Shown: piece by piece, positions 5,455-7,158 of the stretch | Position numbering within the stretch: position 1 is the first letter of the stretch | How the letters are laid out: each line of letters starts with the position of its first letter | Source of the DNA: an archaeon | GTDB lineage: Archaea > Hydrothermarchaeota > Hydrothermarchaeia > Hydrothermarchaeales > JALUUU01 | Assembly (NCBI GenBank): GCA_027021185.1 | Contig: JALUUU010000209.1 | Location: 1 to 7,158, forward strand | DNA: 7,158 bases | Reading direction: 5' to 3' | Notes under the pieces: generated by a model | What the model was told of the DNA's origin: nothing | What the model saw: only the letters and a program-made list of their open reading frames with translations | The model's database searches: none | Translations under genes and position numbers: made by a program

Positions 5455-6362
5455 TGTGACCCCCCTCCTTCCCTTTTTTCTTCTATGTACTTTAGGAACA
5501 CATCTTCCAGGGATGGCTCCTTTATCTCCAGGTCTTTAAGCTTCACTCCTGCTAAGCCAGCAAGGATCTTGGCCATGTCTCTGTTGGCGCATGTTATCTT
5601 TAATCTGGCTCCGTCTAGGAACGCCTCCTCGGCACCTGCATTGAGCATCTCCTCCACCACGGATTCGTCAGGAATGGATAAAGTAGCTGTTATTATGCAT
5701 CGAAGCCCAACCGTTTCAAGGAGTTCTCTGAAGCTTCCTGAGGCGATTATTCGGCCGTTGTTCATTATCCCTATTCGATCCACGACCTCCTGGACCTCTC
5801 CAAGGATGTGGGATGAGAGCACGACCGTGACTCCCTCTTCCTTGAGGTTCTTGATCATCCTTTGAAACTCTCTTACGCCTCTGGGATCCAGACCCGAAGT
5901 GGGCTCGTCGAAGATCAGAATTCTAGGATCGCCCAAGAGGGCCACCGCTAGGCCCAGGCGTTGGCGCATGCCCTTGGAGAATTTTTTTACTTTTTTTTCG
6001 CCGGCATCTAATCCCACCGTCTCAAGCATTCCACGATATTTTTCAAAGGGAACCCCCTTTAATCTGGCAAAAAACCGCAGAGTCTCCGATGCCGTCAGAT
6101 TCTCATAGAAAGCCACATTCTCAGGGAGATAACCAATCTTTCTCCTGACATCCTTAAACCTTCCACCATCCCTTACACCATCGATGAATATCCTGCCTGA
6201 TGTCTGACGTGAAAGCCCCACGAGAATCTTGATTAAAGTGGTTTTACCGGCGCCATTGGGGCCTATCAGTCCAAATACCTCTCCCTCTTCTATGGATAGT
6301 GTGACATCATCCACGGCTTTTATCGGGCCGTAATCTTTTGACAGGCTCTCTATCTCAATCAT
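5445..6362 (-). CDS. nosF: NosF-type ABC transporter ATP-binding protein
   Basis: This 305-residue cytoplasmic ATPase drives the NosY permease. Counting from ATG 6362: Walker A GPNGAGKTT (34-42), GYLPENVAFYENLT (77-90) at the Q-loop position as is typical of NosF, signature FSKGMRQRLGL (128-138), Walker B RILIFDEPTSGLDP (147-160), and H-loop H185 in VLSSHILGEV. All catalytic elements are intact. A C-terminal extension (about 215-305) ends with EPSLEDVFLKYI (282-293), common in ABC-2 type ATPases. The reading frame extends two codons further to TTG 6368, which is six bases from GGAGGG (6380-6375), whereas ATG 6362 is twelve bases away but gives the normal family N-terminus (MIEIESLSKDYG). The start therefore remains open. 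It overlaps nosD upstream and nosY downstream, so the three are one operon. Confidence 0.93.
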   Translation of the reverse strand: MIEIESLSKDYGPIKAVDDVTLSIEEGEVFGLIGPNGAGKTTLIKILVGLSRQTSGRIFIDGVRDGGRFKDVRRKIGYLPENVAFYENLTASETLRFFARLKGVPFEKYRGMLETVGLDAGEKKVKKFSKGMRQRLGLAVALLGDPRILIFDEPTSGLDPRGVREFQRMIKNLKEEGVTVVLSSHILGEVQEVVDRIGIMNNGRIIASGSFRELLETVGLRCIITATLSIPDESVVEEMLNAGAEEAFLDGARLKITCANRDMAKILAGLAGVKLKDLEIKEPSLEDVFLKYIEEKREGGGSQWP

Positions 6363-7158
6363 CTTCAATGTAATCCCTCCAGCCTTGCCATGGTTCCATG
6401 AGGGGATAGCTGTCTACGACGCTCGGGGCTTGGAGAACGGGGAATCTGCTCTCGGCAAGTCTAATACTCTGAATTGAGGGGCTGTTCATAAGTAACTTTA
6501 TTAACGGATATTTCCACACAAGTCTCTGAACCAGGTCCACAGGTCTGTACTGTATGTCACCTATTCCGTCGCTGTTGGCGTCCCAACCCGTGTAGTCACT
6601 CCAATAGTTGCCCCGTCCATTGTAACTCCATTCCTGGTCAAAGACTCCGACATACTTGATCTGGTTTTTATTTCCGATGAAGGAATTATTGAAAACCATA
6701 TTTTTCTCTGAGCCCGCCCACACGTGTGCCCCGATATCGTTTTCTAAAACGAGGGTGTCGGTTATCTCGTTGTATAGGGAATTGTATAGGAATATCCCAA
6801 TCCCATTCCTCGCTACAATGTTGCCTGTAATCAAGCTTCTCTCAACATCTCTCAGCAGAATGCCGTACTGGGTGTTGTTCCATGCTTTGTTTCCTTTTAA
6901 CACCAGGTTCTTTGAAAACATCGGCGCGAGACCTGCTTTATTGTTGTAAGATATTATGTTCTCCACGATACAGTTGTCAGAGTACATATAATGAACACCG
7001 TATCGGAGATTAGATATGGTATTATTCTTTAGGATGGTGCCCTCTGATACAGAGATGTATATGCCGTCCCTGGAGTCTGTTATTGTATTAGCATAGACAC
7101 GGGCGTTGTCCGCATCCCATAGGTGAATCCCGTTCCCCCGCAGGGGGGACGGAAGATA
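6355..7158 (-). CDS. nosD: NosD-type beta-helix protein (5' end cut off by window edge)
   Basis: The last 267 residues of NosD are present; the frame is open to the right edge, so the signal peptide and first part are missing. NosD is an exported right-handed beta-helix protein that works with NosFY outside the membrane in nitrous oxide reductase maturation. Numbering from the edge: GNGIHLWDADNARVY (8-22), DSRDGIYISVSEGT (28-41), NLRYGVHYMYSDN (50-62), repeated Asn-rich coils (GN, NN) about every 22-24 residues as in CASH-type beta-helices, GAHVWAGSEKN (143-153), DQEWSYNGRGNYWSDYTGWD (174-193), DGIGDIQYRPVD (197-208) and LVWKYPLIKLLMNSP (213-227). These are diagnostic for NosD rather than a generic beta-helix protein. 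The stop overlaps the nosF start. Confidence 0.93.
   Translation of the reverse strand, partial: YLPSPLRGNGIHLWDADNARVYANTITDSRDGIYISVSEGTILKNNTISNLRYGVHYMYSDNCIVENIISYNNKAGLAPMFSKNLVLKGNKAWNNTQYGILLRDVERSLITGNIVARNGIGIFLYNSLYNEITDTLVLENDIGAHVWAGSEKNMVFNNSFIGNKNQIKYVGVFDQEWSYNGRGNYWSDYTGWDANSDGIGDIQYRPVDLVQRLVWKYPLIKLLMNSPSIQSIRLAESRFPVLQAPSVVDSYPLMEPWQGWRDYIEDD

Noticed and set aside
5485..6108. Plus-strand frames over nosF
   Set aside because: Antisense to an intact ABC ATPase with Walker A, signature and Walker B motifs.

Overview
The window is archaeal chromosomal DNA, most likely from a euryarchaeal-type lineage, though the sequence does not fix the group. The evidence is an archease-RtcB tRNA-ligase operon, ribosome-binding sites that match the archaeal GGAGGTGA core, A/T-rich TATA boxes about 25 bases upstream of starts (some giving apparently leaderless transcripts), and very compact gene spacing. 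There is no tRNA, rRNA, CRISPR array or insertion sequence.

Layout. Bases 1-1571 (minus strand) hold archease followed by the RNA ligase gene rtcB, whose 3' end runs off the left edge. A divergent promoter region (1572-1703) separates them from a plus-strand small DsrE-family protein (1704-2030). A 169-base intergenic region (2031-2199) carries a probable terminator, a 19-base palindrome, 10-base-phased pyrimidine repeats, a TATA box and a small hairpin next to the ribosome-binding site of the next gene. Then comes the ammonium-uptake pair amtB-glnK (2200-3931). After a short promoter (3932-4011) lie two small genes (4012-4625). The second is recognisable as a TumE-type toxin-family protein and the first is probably its partner, so this looks like a toxin-antitoxin module. 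On the minus strand from the right edge to 4633 are nosD (5' end missing), nosF and nosY, overlapping head to tail as one operon; nosY converges on the TumE-like gene with a 7-base gap.

How the genes work together. Archease activates RtcB for tRNA exon ligation or RNA repair. AmtB conducts ammonium, and GlnK blocks or opens it according to 2-oxoglutarate and ATP/ADP levels. NosD, NosF and NosY form the beta-helix protein, ATPase and permease of the ABC system known from nitrous oxide reductase maturation; no nosZ is visible here, so the target of this copy is open. The points most worth following are the TumE-like pair, the Nos transporter without its usual partner in view, and the structured leader of amtB.
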